Of a stretch of 7,124 bases of DNA, positions 5,968 to 7,124 are shown piece after piece. The notes under the pieces were generated by a model. The model had not been told where the DNA came from. It saw only the letters and a program-made list of their open reading frames with translations, and searched no databases. Every line of letters starts with the position of its first letter. Positions within the stretch are counted from its first letter, which is position 1. The translations under genes and the position numbers were made by a program. Source of the DNA: an uncultured Porphyromonadaceae bacterium (lineage in GTDB: Bacteria > Bacteroidota > Bacteroidia > Bacteroidales > Muribaculaceae); contig CABTZK010000045.1 of the NCBI GenBank assembly GCA_902489275.1, positions 1 to 7,124 on the forward strand. Direction: 5' to 3'.

Positions 5968-6878
5968 GCAACAACGCATTCTCTCGCCGGTCTATGCTCA
6001 AGCTCTTGGGCATGACAGCAGCCGCAGTGGCCACAGGAGGCGTGACGGCGGCGCTGGAAAGCTGCACGGCCAGCAAGCGGCGCAAGCGCCTCGTGTTCTA
6101 CTTCACGGGTACAGGCAACAGCCTGCACGTGGCCAAGCAGCTGAGCGAGCGCCCCATCTCCATTCCGCAAGTGATTCACGACAAGAATCTCACATTTAGA
6201 GCCGATGAGATCGGCATCGTCTTCCCCAAGTATGGCCTGCTGCCGCAAATGGTGCGGGACTTCATCCAAAAGGCCAAATTTGACTGCCGGTATCTCTTCG
6301 CCGTCATCACCTACGGACACGACCTGAATGCTCGCGATGCCGAAATTCTCGGCCAGGCGATCACCGAGGCCGGACACACCACGAGACTGACCTATTTCAA
6401 CGGCGTGAAGATGGCCGACAACCGCCTGCAATGGCTCGACATGGCCCAGCAACTCAAGGAAAACGACGACAAGAGGATTGACACGGCCATTGCCGAGATC
6501 GCCCAAGACATCGATGCGCAAAGGCAACACATCGCCCGCCCCGCCGAGTCCTCGCCAGCGACTCGGCGGCACAACGAGCGCACGGGAGCGCATCACATCG
6601 TGACCGCCGACCAAATGTTTGAGATTTCGGAGGCCTGCATTGGCTGTGGCATCTGCGTGCAAGTGTGCCCGCGCGGCGACTACCGCATCGAGCAAGACTT
6701 TGCCGTGGCACAAGGCCTATGCGAGCAATGCCTCGCCTGCGCCCAAAATTGCCCACAGATGGCGATCACGCCTGTCGAGGGCGACGTGAACCCCAAAGCG
6801 CGCTATCGCAACCCCAACATCTCGCTGCGTGAGCTGGAGCGCGCCAACGCCCAGCACCCCATCGCATCGCCCCTGTAG
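5964..6878 (+). CDS. Tat-signal EFR1-type flavodoxin-ferredoxin
   Basis: This 304-residue protein joins a short flavodoxin-like domain to a bacterial ferredoxin domain, the EFR1 arrangement. Residues 42-58 (RLVFYFTGTGNSLHVAK) contain the FMN phosphate loop TGTGNS. C225/228/231/235 and C253/256/259/263, each followed by P, form two 4Fe-4S motifs. Ahead of these is a twin-arginine signal, SRRSMLKLLG at 7-16, followed by an Ala/Gly-rich core and a cysteine at 34 (LESC). The glutamate at -2 makes it a poor lipobox. The start is GTG at 5964, in the 4-nt overlap GTGA with the upstream stop. The frame has a stop at 5940-5942 and no ATG until codon 11, so only the GTG start keeps the twin arginines. 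EFR1 proteins I know of usually lack a signal, so export would be unusual. A role as one-electron/two-electron converter between the polyferredoxin and the aldo/keto reductase is inferred from context. Confidence 0.87.
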   Translation: MSNNAFSRRSMLKLLGMTAAAVATGGVTAALESCTASKRRKRLVFYFTGTGNSLHVAKQLSERPISIPQVIHDKNLTFRADEIGIVFPKYGLLPQMVRDFIQKAKFDCRYLFAVITYGHDLNARDAEILGQAITEAGHTTRLTYFNGVKMADNRLQWLDMAQQLKENDDKRIDTAIAEIAQDIDAQRQHIARPAESSPATRRHNERTGAHHIVTADQMFEISEACIGCGICVQVCPRGDYRIEQDFAVAQGLCEQCLACAQNCPQMAITPVEGDVNPKARYRNPNISLRELERANAQHPIASPL

Positions 6879-6951
6879 CCTCAACGACCCGCCGCCGGCG
6901 ACCCATTCATTCCGTCGAGCTTGCTTTTGGAAAAACGGGAAGAATTTTGAC

Positions 6952-6993
6952 AAAAAAAATACCGCAAACACGCTACGACAAGCGCATTGGCGG
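6952..6993 (-). terminator. Possible terminator of the minus-strand tRNA transcript
   Basis: Downstream of the tRNA genes on the minus strand, CCGC (6993-6990) can pair with GCGG (6965-6962). An inner CGCT/AGCG stem (6984-6981 with 6974-6971, loop of 6) sits inside it. Two bases later come eight T residues (6959-6952). The stems are short, so this is a tentative call. I see no better terminator for the plus-strand redox genes that converge on it. Confidence 0.35.
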
Positions 6994-7001
6994 CATTGGC
7001 G
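6984..7001. repeat. Tandem 9-bp direct repeat beside the tRNA 3' end
   Basis: GCATTGGCG occurs twice head to tail (6984-6992 and 6993-7001), directly abutting the 3' end of the CAT-anticodon tRNA gene. It overlaps the outer arm of the possible terminator. It may be a chance duplication by slippage. Confidence 0.6.
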
Positions 7002-7002
7002 G

Positions 7003-7076
7003 TGGTCCCTGGCGGGCTTGAACCGACGACTCCCTGATTATGAGTCACGTGCTCTAACCAACTGAGCTAAGGGACC
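7003..7076 (-). tRNA. tRNA with CAT anticodon (Ile2 or elongator Met)
   Basis: The minus strand folds as a 74-nt tRNA. The acceptor GGTCCCT pairs with AGGGACC, the D arm is GCTC/GAGC, the anticodon loop is CTCATAA (anticodon CAT), a 5-nt variable region follows, the T loop is TTCAAGC, and the discriminator is A (7003). The CCA end is not encoded (CCG follows). CAT could mean elongator Met or Ile2, which is modified to lysidine by TilS. The C4-G69 and C5-G68 pairs and the GACTCATAATC loop context resemble bacterial Ile2, so I lean that way. Two stem positions do not pair, G28-G42 in the anticodon stem and T50-C64 in the T stem. This is unusual for a functional tRNA. Confidence 0.85.
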
Positions 7077-7087
7077 GCTTTTCATAG

Positions 7088-7124
7088 TCGGGGGGAGAGG
7101 ATTCGAACTTCCGACCTCCCCGCC
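7088..7124 (-). tRNA. tRNA 3' half, probably tRNA-Pro (cut by window edge)
   Basis: The 37 nt at the right edge read on the minus strand as the 3' half of a tRNA. They comprise the 3' side of the anticodon arm, variable region AGGTC, T arm GGAAG-TTCGAAT-CCTCT, acceptor 3' strand CCCCCCG and discriminator A (7088), with no encoded CCA. The acceptor implies a 5' end CGGGGGG, and the GGTCGGA(A)G-TTCGAATCCTCT run followed by CCGA resembles bacterial tRNA-Pro. The anticodon lies outside the window. A52-C62 in the T stem does not pair. It sits 11 nt upstream of the CAT tRNA, so the two are probably co-transcribed. Confidence 0.65.

Noticed and set aside
5934..6713. A 259-codon minus-strand open frame opposite the flavodoxin-ferredoxin gene
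   Set aside because: It is an antisense shadow of a gene with intact FMN and Fe-S motifs. No domain is seen in it.
6879..7002. Mobile element or attachment site next to the tRNA genes
   Set aside because: No integrase, terminal inverted repeats or duplicated tRNA 3' end is visible in the window; only a 9-bp tandem repeat is present.
1..7124. CRISPR array, toxin-antitoxin pair or phage-defence genes
   Set aside because: No regularly spaced repeats and no nuclease, toxin or defence motifs were found in any convincing frame.

Overview
The window looks like a chromosomal segment of a fairly GC-rich member of the Bacteroidales (Bacteroidetes). The evidence is a textbook Bacteroidetes promoter (TTTG, 19 bp, TAnnTTTG) in an AT-rich divergent intergenic region, the lack of Shine-Dalgarno sequences at the starts, a secreted beta-propeller-like protein typical of the phylum, tRNA genes without an encoded CCA, and a redox gene set of a kind I associate with gut Bacteroidales. 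The genus cannot be fixed from the sequence; a Muribaculaceae- or Prevotellaceae-like organism is only a guess.

Layout. (1) Positions 1-946, minus strand: the first 315 codons of a Sec-secreted protein with four blade-like repeats, cut by the left edge. (2) Positions 947-1298: an AT-rich divergent intergenic region with one strong promoter (minus) and one likely promoter (plus). (3) Positions 1299-2914, plus: a two-gene unit with a 1-nt stop/start overlap. It encodes a GT4-fold glycosyltransferase-like protein that has lost key catalytic positions, and a C_GCAxxG_C_C family cysteine-rich protein. (4) Positions 3110-6878, plus: a three-gene redox cluster. It encodes a membrane polyferredoxin (a NapH-like half fused to a NapG-like half), a Tat-exported aldo/keto reductase with two C-terminal 4Fe-4S motifs, and a Tat-exported EFR1-type flavodoxin-ferredoxin that starts at a GTG overlapping the previous stop. 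(5) Positions 6879-7124: a convergent intergenic region, then two minus-strand tRNA genes (CAT anticodon, and the 3' half of a probable tRNA-Pro).

How the genes may work together. The most interesting content is the 3110-6878 cluster. The membrane protein has four transmembrane segments, two CxxxCP motifs and two cytoplasmic-type ferredoxin motifs. It then has a second twin-arginine/hydrophobic segment in mid-protein, followed by about four more Fe-S motifs. This arrangement suggests electrons pass from the quinone pool or cytoplasmic face, across the membrane, to exported Fe-S clusters. The next two products both carry twin-arginine signals with a cysteine at residue 34, so they may be lipid-anchored on the outer face of the inner membrane. 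I infer an extracytoplasmic electron chain that feeds (or drains) a reductase whose family normally uses cytosolic NADPH. Its substrate is unknown.
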